In this document: piece by piece, positions 1 through 8,198 of the stretch | How the letters are laid out: every line of letters starts with the position of its first letter | Position numbering within the stretch: position 1 is the first letter of the stretch | Origin: CAVPOO01 sp963707015 | Lineage (GTDB): Bacteria; Pseudomonadota; Gammaproteobacteria; Thiohalobacterales; Thiohalobacteraceae | Reading direction: 5' to 3' | DNA: 64,000 bases | Assembly: GCA_963707015.1 (NCBI GenBank) | Contig: CAVPOO010000012.1 | Span: forward strand, 27,613-91,612 | Made by a program: the position numbers and the translations under genes | The notes under the pieces: generated by a model | Database searches by the model: none | What the model was told of the DNA's origin: nothing | The model's input: only the letters and a program-made list of their open reading frames with translations

Positions 1-1
1 T

Positions 2-226
2 CACATGAAACACATCTTTCATCCGGTTGTAGGCGATACCACGCACGGCGATGGCAGACACAACCAGCTGTTTCGCGATCGCTTCGCCTGTCATCGGCTG
101 CTGCTCGCCGCCACCCGACTGGCGTTGACCCATCCGCGCAGTGGCGAACGGCTGTGCATCGAGGCGCCGCTTGCCAGTGACTTCCGGCGCATCATCGACA
201 CGCTGGGTTGGAGCGGCGCGGCATAA
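2..226 (+). CDS. truC: tRNA pseudouridine(65) synthase TruC, C-terminal part (cut by window edge)
   Basis: Only the last 74 codons or so are present, because the start lies before the window. The visible segment HPVVGDTTHGDGRHNQLFR is typical of the C-terminal part of TruC, the RluA-family enzyme that converts U65 of certain tRNAs to pseudouridine. The catalytic aspartate region lies upstream and cannot be checked. The reading frame is open from the first bases and ends in a TAA at 224-226. Assignment rests on recognition of this conserved tail; another RluA-family member is the alternative. Confidence 0.8.
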   Translation, partial: HMKHIFHPVVGDTTHGDGRHNQLFRDRFACHRLLLAATRLALTHPRSGERLCIEAPLASDFRRIIDTLGWSGAA

Positions 227-360
227 AGGCCGGCCACACAGCGAAACGGATGAGGCACGCCGTGCGGCGGTTGGAATGCCGGCCGATCTCGCAGTACAGT
301 GTCACCTGTCAATTCAAAGCCTGTCTCCGCGAGCGGCGACCTTAGAGGTTAATAACGGGC

Positions 361-1641
361 ATGGATACTGAGACAGTGCAACTGGATGTGTTCTCCCGGT
401 TTGGCGCGGCGCTGTTAATCGGCCTGCTGGTGGGGTTGCAGCGTGAGTTCGCAAGCCTGCAGCAACACGAGGAGGAAACCACCTTCGGGGGTACCCGGAC
501 CTTCGCGCTGCTGGGCCTGCTGGGATGCACGGCGGCCTTTGCGGCCGAGCGCACGGGGTCCGCGCTCGCCTTCGTCACCGTCGCAGGGATCACCGGCGGC
601 CTGATCCTGATCGCCTACTTTATGACGGCCCGCGCGGGCAGCATAGGCATGACGACGGAGGCGGCGGCGGTCGTCACGATGCTGGCCGGAGCGCTGTGTT
701 TCTGGGGCGAACTGGCCCTGGCCGCGGCGCTGGGCGTGGCCACCACGGTGCTGCTGGCGATCAAATTGCAGACCCAGACGCTGGTGCGCAACATCACACG
801 CGCGGACGTCTACGCGACGCTGACCTTCGCCGTGATCACGCTCATCGTTCTGCCGGTGCTGCCGCGCCACAGTTATGGGCCGCCGCCCTTCGACGTACTG
901 GTGCCCTACAAGCTCTGGCTGATGGTCGTGTTCATCTCGGGTATCAGCTTCATGGGTTACCTGCTGATCAAGATTGTGGGGGCGCGGCGCGGGGTGGGCC
1001 TGACGGGGCTGCTGGGCGGACTGGCGTCGAGCACCGCCGTCACGCTCAGCTTCGCGCAGCGCAGCCGCGCGGTCGAGGGGTTCGCCCACCCCTTTGCGCT
1101 GGCGATTCTGCTGGCGTGGAGCGTCATGTTCCTGCGTGTTATGGTCGAGGTGGCAGTGCTCAACCTGCCGCTCCTGCGTATCCTGTGGATTCCCCTGACG
1201 GCCGCGCTCGCCGTGAGCCTGGCCTATTGCGTGTATCTTTATCGCGCCCAGTCGCTGGAGAAACAGAAAGAGCAGGACAGGTTCCAGAACCCCTTCGAAC
1301 TCGGGCCGGCGCTCAGCTTCGGTCTGCTGTATGCGGTGATTCTGCTGGCCGCCAACGCGGCCCGGCTTTACCTCGGCACGCAGGGAATCTACCTCTCCAG
1401 CATCGCCTCGGGGCTGGTCGACGTCGATGCCATCACGCTGTCAATGGCGGAACTGAGCCGCGACGGTCACACGCTTGATCTGCACACGGCGGCGCGCGCC
1501 ATCGTGCTGGCGGCCGCCTCGAACACCCTGGTCAAGGGCGGCATCGTACTCAGTACGGGCTCGGCGGCCCTGCGCAAGGTGATCCTGCCGGGCCTGCTGA
1601 TGACGCTCGCGACCGCGATCGGCGTCGTGTTTATGCTCTAG
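361..1641 (+). CDS. MgtC/SapB and DUF4010 integral membrane protein
   Basis: The 426-residue product is almost entirely hydrophobic, with about eleven to twelve likely membrane segments. The N-terminus (FGAALLIGLLVGLQRE, then FGGTRTFALLGLLG) matches the MgtC/SapB N-terminal domain, and the remainder resembles DUF4010. Family members are inner-membrane proteins whose transport role is unproven, so no substrate is proposed. An AGAGG at 343-347 precedes the ATG at a rather long distance. The TAG stop (1639-1641) lies inside the left arm of an inverted-repeat element, so the final codons may have been reshaped by its insertion. Confidence 0.8.
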   Translation: MDTETVQLDVFSRFGAALLIGLLVGLQREFASLQQHEEETTFGGTRTFALLGLLGCTAAFAAERTGSALAFVTVAGITGGLILIAYFMTARAGSIGMTTEAAAVVTMLAGALCFWGELALAAALGVATTVLLAIKLQTQTLVRNITRADVYATLTFAVITLIVLPVLPRHSYGPPPFDVLVPYKLWLMVVFISGISFMGYLLIKIVGARRGVGLTGLLGGLASSTAVTLSFAQRSRAVEGFAHPFALAILLAWSVMFLRVMVEVAVLNLPLLRILWIPLTAALAVSLAYCVYLYRAQSLEKQKEQDRFQNPFELGPALSFGLLYAVILLAANAARLYLGTQGIYLSSIASGLVDVDAITLSMAELSRDGHTLDLHTAARAIVLAAASNTLVKGGIVLSTGSAALRKVILPGLLMTLATAIGVVFML

Positions 1642-1765
1642 CCCGCATTTCTCACCGGGCGGCGATAGGGTCACATAATGCACTGAGGTAAGGAACAGAG
1701 TGCAGATCAGGGAAAAGACAGTGTGTAATCAGGCCGTGCCTATCCCGGTGAGAAATGCGGGCTAG
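1638..1765. mobile_element. 128-bp element with perfect 22-bp terminal inverted repeats, CTAG at both ends
   Basis: Bases 1638-1659 (starting CTAGCCCGCATTTCTCACC) are the exact reverse complement of 1744-1765, with 84 bp between. There is no coding capacity. Perfect long terminal repeats and CTAG ends suggest a non-autonomous transposable element (MITE). The left CTAG contains the stop codon of the upstream membrane-protein gene. The transcript could also fold into a long hairpin and act as a terminator for that gene. Confidence 0.7.
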
Positions 1766-1982
1766 CGTCCCGGATGGGGCAGGCGTTTTCCGTATGCCAG
1801 GGCAGGGGCGGGAACACCGCCGTCGCGAGAAGAACTGTCCAAGCCACGGTATTTACGCGACAATCGGCCACAGTGGCCAGCCCCGGGGTACCGACAGATT
1901 CAACCGACTGTCGAGCACCTCGACCGAAGGAAGGCCAGGCCGGGCGCGCCGTTGGGCCATCAAAGCAGAAGGAGGGTAAGCG
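1766..1982. other. intergenic region upstream of frdC
   Basis: This stretch follows the inverted-repeat element and leads into frdC. No convincing gene was found, and no promoter with good -35 and -10 boxes is evident. A GGAGGG at 1971-1976 is the ribosome binding site for the TTG start of frdC. Confidence 0.5.
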
Positions 1983-2771
1983 TTGCAGACTGGCAGTTCC
2001 AGAGCGATGGCCGCTAGCGGTCTCGCGGTCCGCGCGGGAAAGAGTCGCTGGCCCGCACGGCTCGACGTGCTGCAGAGTGCCAGCGGACTCGCACTGGTGC
2101 TGTTTCTGTGGGGACACATGTTTTTTGTCGCCTCGATCCTGTTGGGGAAAGACGCCATGTGGGCCGTCACCCGGTTTTTCGAAGGCTATTACCTCTTCGG
2201 TGAGGCGCACCCATGGATCGTGTCCGTCATCGTTGCCCTCGTGATCGCGCTGTTTGTCGGTCATGCCGTGCTGGCGCTACGCAAGGTGCCCGGCAGTTAT
2301 CGGCAGTACCGGGAATTCCGCTCCCATATGAACGTCTTGCATCACGCCGACACGTCACTCTGGTTCTGGCAGGCGTTCACCGGTTTCGCGCTCTTGTTTC
2401 TGGCATCGCCGCATCTGTATGTGATGCTGAGCCAGGCGGACAGCATCGGACCTTACGGATCGAGTGACCGCGTCTGGAGCGACAGGATGTGGGGCCTGTA
2501 CGTGCTGCTGCTGCTGGCGGTTGAGTTTCACGGGGGGATCGGTTTGTATCGCCTGGCCGTGAAGTGGGGCTGGTTCGCGAATCACGATCCACTTGCGGCA
2601 CGCGTCAGGTTCAGGCGCCTCAAGTGGGCGATAACGAGCTTCTTTCTCGCGCTCGGATTTCTCACGCTCGCCGCCTATATCCGGATCGGCATCGAACACG
2701 CGGATCGCTACGGTGAGCCGTACGTACCGGCCTTCGTCCAGAAGATGCCGCCGCCGGGAGGCGGCCAGTGA
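1983..2771 (+). CDS. frdC: Quinol:fumarate reductase dihaem cytochrome b subunit FrdC (Wolinella type)
   Basis: This 262-residue membrane anchor has five likely membrane helices. Counting from the TTG start, the four haem-ligand histidines fall at H45, H94, H144 and H183, each one position after the Wolinella ligands 44, 93, 143 and 182. A glutamate at E67 lies at the place of Wolinella E66, needed for menaquinol oxidation. This identifies a type-B dihaem enzyme. The TTG start is chosen because GGAGGG lies seven bases upstream; an in-frame ATG at 2007 is the alternative. The stop overlaps the GTG start of frdA, so the genes are translationally coupled. The enzyme could run as fumarate reductase or as succinate dehydrogenase. 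Confidence 0.9.
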   Translation: MQTGSSRAMAASGLAVRAGKSRWPARLDVLQSASGLALVLFLWGHMFFVASILLGKDAMWAVTRFFEGYYLFGEAHPWIVSVIVALVIALFVGHAVLALRKVPGSYRQYREFRSHMNVLHHADTSLWFWQAFTGFALLFLASPHLYVMLSQADSIGPYGSSDRVWSDRMWGLYVLLLLAVEFHGGIGLYRLAVKWGWFANHDPLAARVRFRRLKWAITSFFLALGFLTLAAYIRIGIEHADRYGEPYVPAFVQKMPPPGGGQ

Positions 2772-4747
2772 AAATCGTCTTTACCGACGTCCTGGTCATC
2801 GGCGGCGGGCTGGCGGGCCTGCGCATGGCCATCGGCGCGAAACGCCGTGGCCACGACGCACTGGTACTGTCGCTGGTGCCGGCCAAACGCTCACACTCGG
2901 CCGCCGCGCAGGGCGGTATGCAGGCGAGTCTCGCCAACGTCATCAAGGGGGCCGGCGACAACGAAGACGTCCACTTCGAGGATACCGTGCGCGGCAGCGA
3001 CTGGGGCGCCGACCAGGAGGTCGTGCGCCTGTTCGTGAACACGGCGCCCAAGGCGGTGCGCGAGCTGGCGGCCTGGGGGGTTCCCTGGAGCCGGGTGCGC
3101 GCGGGGGAGCGCGAGGTGGTAATCGACGGCCAGCGGGTCAGCATTAGCGAGCGTGCGCAGGCCCATGGACTGGTCGCGCAACGCCAGTTCGGCGGGACCA
3201 AGAAGTGGCGAACCTGTTATGTGTCCGACGGGACCGGGCATGCCATGCTGTTTGCGATGAGTGATCAGGCGATCGCAAACCGTATTCCCGTGCACGAACG
3301 GATGGAGGCCCTGGCGCTGATCCACGACGGCAGTCGCTGCTACGGCGCAGTGGTCCGCAACCTGATCACGGGGGAGCTGTGCGCTTACGTGGCCAAGGCC
3401 ACGGCCCTCGCCACCGGCGGTGCCGGTCGCCTGTATCGGACGACGACCAACGCGGTGATCTGCGAGGGCATGGGACATGGCATCGCGCTGGAAACCGGCG
3501 TTGCGCCGCTCGGCAACATGGAAGCGGTTCAGTTCCATCCCACGGGCATCTTTCCGGCGGGCATACTCGTCACCGAGGGATGCCGGGGTGATGGGGGTCT
3601 GCTGCTGGACGGTGACCGTCACCGCTTCATGCCCGACTATGAGCCGGAGAAACAGGAGCTCGCCTCGCGCGATGTGGTGTCCCGGCGAATGGAACAGCAT
3701 ATTGCGGCGGGCAAGGGTGCGCGCTCGCGCTTCGGTGACCATGTGTGGCTCGATATCACCCTGCTCGGGCGCGCGCATATCGAAAAGAACCTGCGCGAAG
3801 TGAAGGAGATCTGCGAGTATTTCCTCGGTATCGAGCCCTGGAAGGACCTGATTCCCGTGCGCCCGGCGCAGCATTACACCATGGGCGGCGTGCGCACCCG
3901 GCCGAGCGGCGAGAGCCCATACCTCAGGGGCCTGTTCGCCGCCGGCGAGTCCGCCTGCTGGGACATGCACGGCTTCAACCGCCTGGGGGGCAATTCGGTT
4001 GCGGAGACGGTTGTCGCCGGCATGGTCGTGGGCGAGTGCATCGCCGACTTCTGCGACGATGCCGGCAATGATCCCGATGTGCCCACCGGGCTGGTGCGCG
4101 ACTTCCTGGCGCGCGAACAGGGCCGGCTCGATGCGCTCGTCAACAGCCGGGGTGAGGAGCGCGCCAGCGATCTGCGGCTGCAGATGCAGAGCATCATGAC
4201 CGACAAGGTCGGCATCTTCCGCACCGGCGAGGGCCTCGACTCGGCGGTTGAGGAGTTGCAGAAGCTGCTGGACAGGAGCCGCCGCATCGGGCTTGCCGGC
4301 AAGACGCGCAGTGCCAATCCGGAGCTCGTCTCCGCCTACCGTCTGCAGCGCATGCTCAAAGTCGCACTCTGCGTCGCCTATGGGGCCCGGCAGCGCCGGG
4401 AGAGCCGGGGTGCGCACTACCGCGAAGACTACCCGCAACGCAACGACGCCGAGTGGCTGAAGCGCACGCTGGCCGTCTGGCAAAACGCCGATGACACCCT
4501 GCCCACGCTCAGCTACGAGACGCTCGATATCATGAGAATGGAGCTGCCGCCGGGATGGCGCGGCTACGGCGCCAAAGACTATATCGATCATCCCGACACG
4601 CCGAAGCGTCAGGACGAACTCGCCCGGATCAGGGCCGGAATGCCGGATGCGGACCGCGTTGCCCTGCAGGCGGCGTGCATGCCTTACCAGCACCTGATTC
4701 CGGAGCGCTTCAGGGGCCGCAACGAACGCATTGACGAGGCGTTGTGA
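2768..4747 (+). CDS. frdA: Fumarate reductase/succinate dehydrogenase flavoprotein subunit FrdA
   Basis: The 659-residue protein is the catalytic flavoprotein that interconverts fumarate and succinate on the cytoplasmic face. The N-terminus has the FAD dinucleotide fold (VIGGGLAGLRMA). H43 in the RSHSAAAQGG motif is the expected covalent FAD attachment site and has the same number as in Wolinella FrdA. The HGFNRLGGNS region is the conserved capping and substrate part. The GTG start overlaps the frdC stop as GTGA, and the stop overlaps the frdB start. Gene order C-A-B is that of epsilonproteobacterial fumarate reductase rather than E. coli frdABCD. Confidence 0.95.
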   Translation: MKIVFTDVLVIGGGLAGLRMAIGAKRRGHDALVLSLVPAKRSHSAAAQGGMQASLANVIKGAGDNEDVHFEDTVRGSDWGADQEVVRLFVNTAPKAVRELAAWGVPWSRVRAGEREVVIDGQRVSISERAQAHGLVAQRQFGGTKKWRTCYVSDGTGHAMLFAMSDQAIANRIPVHERMEALALIHDGSRCYGAVVRNLITGELCAYVAKATALATGGAGRLYRTTTNAVICEGMGHGIALETGVAPLGNMEAVQFHPTGIFPAGILVTEGCRGDGGLLLDGDRHRFMPDYEPEKQELASRDVVSRRMEQHIAAGKGARSRFGDHVWLDITLLGRAHIEKNLREVKEICEYFLGIEPWKDLIPVRPAQHYTMGGVRTRPSGESPYLRGLFAAGESACWDMHGFNRLGGNSVAETVVAGMVVGECIADFCDDAGNDPDVPTGLVRDFLAREQGRLDALVNSRGEERASDLRLQMQSIMTDKVGIFRTGEGLDSAVEELQKLLDRSRRIGLAGKTRSANPELVSAYRLQRMLKVALCVAYGARQRRESRGAHYREDYPQRNDAEWLKRTLAVWQNADDTLPTLSYETLDIMRMELPPGWRGYGAKDYIDHPDTPKRQDELARIRAGMPDADRVALQAACMPYQHLIPERFRGRNERIDEAL

Positions 4748-5493
4748 TGGCAGCGTCGAATGGCGAGTCAGGGTCGCGGCAGCTGAAGCTCAGCGTGCTG
4801 CGCTATGACCCGCAGCTGCCGGGCAGTGTACCGCGCATGCAGACCTACGAGATCAGCGACGCGCCCGGCATGACACTCTTCATTGCCTTGAATGAGATCC
4901 GCGACACCCAGGACCCGAGCCTGCAGTTTGACTTCGTGTGCCGCGCCGGCATCTGTGGCAGTTGCGGCATGCTGATCAATGGTCGTCCCGGGCTCGCATG
5001 CCGCACCCTGACCGGCAACCTCGGCAGCGAGATCACGCTGGCCCCGCTGCCGGTTTTCGAGCTGATCGGTGATCTGTCGGTGAACACCGGCAAGTGGATG
5101 CGCGCGATGAGCGAGCGGCTGGAGAGCTGGCTGCACATGCAGCAGGAGGAGCTCGATCTGCGGCGCCTGGAGCAGCGTATGGATCCAGACCTTGCGGAAC
5201 AGATCTACGAGCTGGATCGCTGCATCGAATGCGGCTGCTGTGTGGCCGGCTGTGGCACCCTGCGCATGCGGCCGGACTTTGTCGGCGCCGTGGGTCTGAA
5301 CCGGCTCGCCAGGTTCCGGCTCGATCCCCGCGATGTGCGCACGGATGACGACTATTATGAGCTGATCGGGGATGACAACGGGGTCTTCGGCTGCATGTCC
5401 CTGCTGGGGTGCCAGGATGTCTGCCCCAAGCAGCTGCCTCTGCAGACTCAGATTGCATTCCTGCGCCGCAAGATGGCACGGGCCGGATTCTAG
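4747..5493 (+). CDS. frdB: Fumarate reductase iron-sulfur subunit FrdB
   Basis: The 248-residue protein passes electrons between the haems of FrdC and the FAD of FrdA. A plant-type [2Fe-2S] motif CRAGICGSCG followed by a distant cysteine is seen near residues 65-85. Two further cysteine groups, CIECGCC and CMSLLGC with CQDVCP, supply the [4Fe-4S] and [3Fe-4S] clusters. The ATG at 4747 overlaps the frdA stop by one base, with GAGG seven bases upstream; a GTG at 4744 is the alternative start. It closes the frdCAB operon and is followed by a palindromic repeat that could end transcription. Confidence 0.94.
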   Translation: MAASNGESGSRQLKLSVLRYDPQLPGSVPRMQTYEISDAPGMTLFIALNEIRDTQDPSLQFDFVCRAGICGSCGMLINGRPGLACRTLTGNLGSEITLAPLPVFELIGDLSVNTGKWMRAMSERLESWLHMQQEELDLRRLEQRMDPDLAEQIYELDRCIECGCCVAGCGTLRMRPDFVGAVGLNRLARFRLDPRDVRTDDDYYELIGDDNGVFGCMSLLGCQDVCPKQLPLQTQIAFLRRKMARAGF

Positions 5494-5499
5494 CCCGTA

Positions 5500-5640
5500 T
5501 CGCCTGTATTCTTAGTTGACAGCCACGGAATCCACGAAAACACACGGAAAAACTTCTAATGGGTATTTGTTCTTTCCGTGTTTTTCCGTGGATTCCGTGG
5601 CCATAGTATCCGTCGTTATCAGATTGAAAAAGGCACTCGT
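5500..5640. repeat. Dispersed CCACGG palindromic repeat, copy 1
   Basis: The core at 5522-5601 begins GCCACGGAATCCACG and ends CCGTGGATTCCGTGGC, forming inverted arms around a short AT-richer centre. The right flank (CCATAGTATCCGTC...AGATTGAAAA) is shared with copies 3 and 4 and appears inverted in copies 2 and 5. It sits between the converging 3' ends of frdB and the HDOD gene. The size, the asymmetric conserved flanks and the lack of coding capacity indicate a MITE-like element. Confidence 0.85.
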
Positions 5641-5683
5641 AACGCATCGCCGCATTGCTGGCGGTGCGGCTGCGCGGTCGGTA

Positions 5684-6538
5684 TCAGGTAAACATCCTGG
5701 CGATTTCATCGGCCGACGCAAAGCGTGAGGCCACCAGCTCCGCCGTCTGCTCCCTGGGCAGACCGTAGTCCGTGTAGGCCGATTCGATGAGCTGCTCGAC
5801 ACCGATATCTTCCTCCTCGCCGAGCAGCGCGACGAGACTGACCGCCGGCAGGGTCGCCATCTCAGCACCCCCGGTTCCGTGGTGTGCGCCGATCGCCTGG
5901 GCAATCCGCTCGGGGAACTGCCACTTGTCACACATCCACTTGGCTACCATGGCGTGATCCCAGGCAAAGGTCTCACGCTCCAGTGTCGCCAGATTGCCGC
6001 CGCCGCTGTGCCAGCAGGCGAGCACGGGGCCGTAGTCGTGCGCCCGGCAGCGCATGAGCACGGGGATAGCCATGTCCTGCAACAGCCCGGCGGTGAAACT
6101 TTCCGAGCGTGTCGATGGGTCAATCCGGTCCGCCAGACCCTTGGCGGTTGCCGCCCGACGGGTGGCGGTGTGCCAGAAGCGTCGTACGTCGAAGTCCGCG
6201 CCCTCGTGACAGGGCAGCACCTGGCGCACGGCGATCGAGATCAGCAGCGACTCGAGCTCGCCGCGACCCAGCAACGATACGGCATGATCGACATTGCTCA
6301 CCTTGTGCATCAGGGAAAAGGCGGCGGAGTTGACCGTCGTCAGCAGCCGCACCGAGAATCCCGGGTCGGCGGAGACCAGCGCGGCAATATCGGCGTCCGA
6401 GGCCTCATCGTCCCGCACCTTCTCGAGGGCCTTGAGGAGGAGGGCGGGAAAGCTGGGCAGCTCGTAATCACCCAGCACGGTCTGCAGCTCCTGGGCAGGA
6501 TGCGTGGCTCGCCGGGTGAGGAATTGCATCAGGGACAC
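5684..6538 (-). CDS. HDOD domain protein
   Basis: The 284-residue cytoplasmic protein matches the HDOD family: LPSFPALLLKALEKVRDDEASDADIA... at the start, then DPGFSVRLLTTVNSAAF and later the imperfect HD-like stretch IAQAIGAHHG. HDOD proteins are degenerate HD-fold signalling proteins usually without hydrolase activity. The start lies six bases after the stop of the pentapeptide-repeat channel gene, so the two form an operon. No catalytic role is claimed. Confidence 0.88.
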   Translation of the reverse strand: MSLMQFLTRRATHPAQELQTVLGDYELPSFPALLLKALEKVRDDEASDADIAALVSADPGFSVRLLTTVNSAAFSLMHKVSNVDHAVSLLGRGELESLLISIAVRQVLPCHEGADFDVRRFWHTATRRAATAKGLADRIDPSTRSESFTAGLLQDMAIPVLMRCRAHDYGPVLACWHSGGGNLATLERETFAWDHAMVAKWMCDKWQFPERIAQAIGAHHGTGGAEMATLPAVSLVALLGEEEDIGVEQLIESAYTDYGLPREQTAELVASRFASADEIARMFT

Positions 6539-6544
6539 CCCGCT

Positions 6545-7618
6545 TCAGTCCGCGCGTCGCGCCATCTTGTTGGCAAAGATGCTCATCAGCCCACCCAGCA
6601 TGACGTAGCCGATAACCACCTCGATCATGGCCAGTATCTGCGCCGCCACCGATGCGGGTACCACATCGCCATAACCCAGCGTGGTCAGCGTGACGACGCT
6701 GTAGTAGAAGGAGGACAGCACCGTGGGATGATCGCCATAGTCCACTGCCACGAATCCGAACAGGACCGCAAACAGGGTGACCTGCAGGACGATCCAGGAG
6801 CCCCAGCGCAGGAAGCTGCGCCCACAGTCCGACGTGGCCCACCAGACCCAGTACAGCACCGCGTTGGCACGGCTCTGGACGCGAAATTCGTGCAGGTAAT
6901 TCTGATCGACGATGGTTCGCCGGGTCAGGTAGGCGCCGGTGAAGTTGACCCCGTGCACGTCGGCCCCGACCCAGTTGGCCCGCGTATAGTCAAACAGCCC
7001 GCGCAGGCGCGCATGGCTCAAACGGGCATCGACAAAGGTGGCCCCGCCCACATTGCTCCCTTCCAGATCGGCCTCCTGGAGATTGCTCCTGGAAAGGTCG
7101 GCCTCGCGCAGGTCGGCCTCGCGCAGCCGCGCCTCGACCAGGCGTGCGGCACGCATGTCGACCCGCCGCAGGGTCGCTTTGGTGAAGGCGGCGGCTCTCA
7201 GGCTGGCGTCGAACAGTACGGCGTCAGTCAGATCGGCAGACTCGAAGCCGGTGTGGTCGGCGCGGCAGCTGCTCAGGTTGGCGCGCACGAGATCGGCCGA
7301 GAGCAGCTCGCAGCCGGTCAGATCCGCCTCGAACAGAATCGCTCCGGTCAGTTTGGCCCCGACGAGCCTGGCATGAGACAGGTTGGCACGGCTCAAGTTG
7401 GCGCCAGACAGGTCACATCCCGTGAGGTCGAGGCCCGAGAGGTCCTCCCCGATCAGATGCGCACCCCGCAGGACGCCCGTTCCCGTCTGCCTGTCGGGAC
7501 TCTCGCCCGCGCGGGCGCGCGCCAGCCATTGCAGCGCGGCCGCGTGTGCTCCGGTATCGCTCGCTGACGGGGGGCAGGCCTTGTGGTCAATGCTGGCTGT
7601 CGCGTCCTGGCTAGACAC
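6545..7618 (-). CDS. Pentapeptide-repeat protein fused to a two-helix potassium-type ion channel
   Basis: Residues from about 50 to 235 of 357 are pentapeptide repeats of the A(D/N)Lxx type, expected to form a right-handed beta-helix in the cytoplasm. The C-terminal third has two membrane helices around the pore sequence TTLGYGDVVP, the selectivity filter of potassium channels (Ion_trans_2). The pentapeptide helix is therefore likely a gating or scaffold module on a small tetrameric channel. It is the first gene of a pair with the HDOD protein. Ion specificity is inferred from the GYG filter alone. Confidence 0.9.
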   Translation of the reverse strand: MSSQDATASIDHKACPPSASDTGAHAAALQWLARARAGESPDRQTGTGVLRGAHLIGEDLSGLDLTGCDLSGANLSRANLSHARLVGAKLTGAILFEADLTGCELLSADLVRANLSSCRADHTGFESADLTDAVLFDASLRAAAFTKATLRRVDMRAARLVEARLREADLREADLSRSNLQEADLEGSNVGGATFVDARLSHARLRGLFDYTRANWVGADVHGVNFTGAYLTRRTIVDQNYLHEFRVQSRANAVLYWVWWATSDCGRSFLRWGSWIVLQVTLFAVLFGFVAVDYGDHPTVLSSFYYSVVTLTTLGYGDVVPASVAAQILAMIEVVIGYVMLGGLMSIFANKMARRAD

Positions 7619-7817
7619 GTTCGGTCCTTGCGTCGGGTGGGTATCCGACTCTACCCATCGGCGGGGCCGGGGCTATCTTGAGACGGGGCCGGGCCCCGGT
7701 TTTCACTGTGCAATGCCTTGCATAAGAGTGACTTCCGTTTGTCCAGCCCAAAACGGGCCAATGAAAGTCGCGCTGCCAGTCTTTGGTACACTCTGCAAAA
7801 GTCTCGCGAGGTGATGC

Positions 7818-8198
7818 ATGGCGAAAAAGAAGACTGAGATCCAGCCGGCGGCAGCCGTCGAGGAGGCCATGAACCAGGTGCTTCAGGCGGAACGCGATGC
7901 CGAGCGGGCGATCGCCGACTGCGCACGCGAGGCGCAGGAAATTCTGACCGCGGCGCAGAAGCGTTCGCAGCGGGTATCCAGCCGCGCCGATGAGCGCATT
8001 ACGCATGTCCAGGCACACTGGACAGACCGCGCCAGCCGAAAGATCAAGGCCATGGAACGTGCCGAGCGGATGCGCGAACGTGAGCAGTCTGACTACCAGC
8101 TGGATCAGGCCGCGCTCACCCACATCACCGAGAGCGTGGCGGTCTACCTGACGGGTCCTGACACGTCTGTGCCCGGCAGTGGACAGGAGCCCGAATGA
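7818..8198 (+). CDS. V/A-type ATPase peripheral-stalk subunit (G/H-like)
   Basis: The 126-residue protein is a charged helix with an alanine- and glutamate-rich heptad pattern (VLQAERDAERAIADCAREAQEIL...), as in subunits G/H (NtpF) of V/A-ATPases. These pair with subunit E to make the peripheral stalk. GAGGTGAT lies just before the ATG, and a TACACT box at 7787-7792 might be a -10. The stop overlaps the next start as ATGA. First place in the operon fits NtpF in Enterococcus. The sequence alone is low complexity, so context carries much of the call. Confidence 0.78.
   Translation: MAKKKTEIQPAAAVEEAMNQVLQAERDAERAIADCAREAQEILTAAQKRSQRVSSRADERITHVQAHWTDRASRKIKAMERAERMREREQSDYQLDQAALTHITESVAVYLTGPDTSVPGSGQEPE

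Noticed and set aside
2891..4693. 600-codon minus-strand frame
   Set aside because: It lies entirely opposite frdA, which has clear family motifs, and it resembles no protein family.
5879..7567. 562-codon plus-strand frame
   Set aside because: It is antisense to the HDOD and pentapeptide genes; its repetitive G/Q-rich sequence is the mirror of the pentapeptide repeats.
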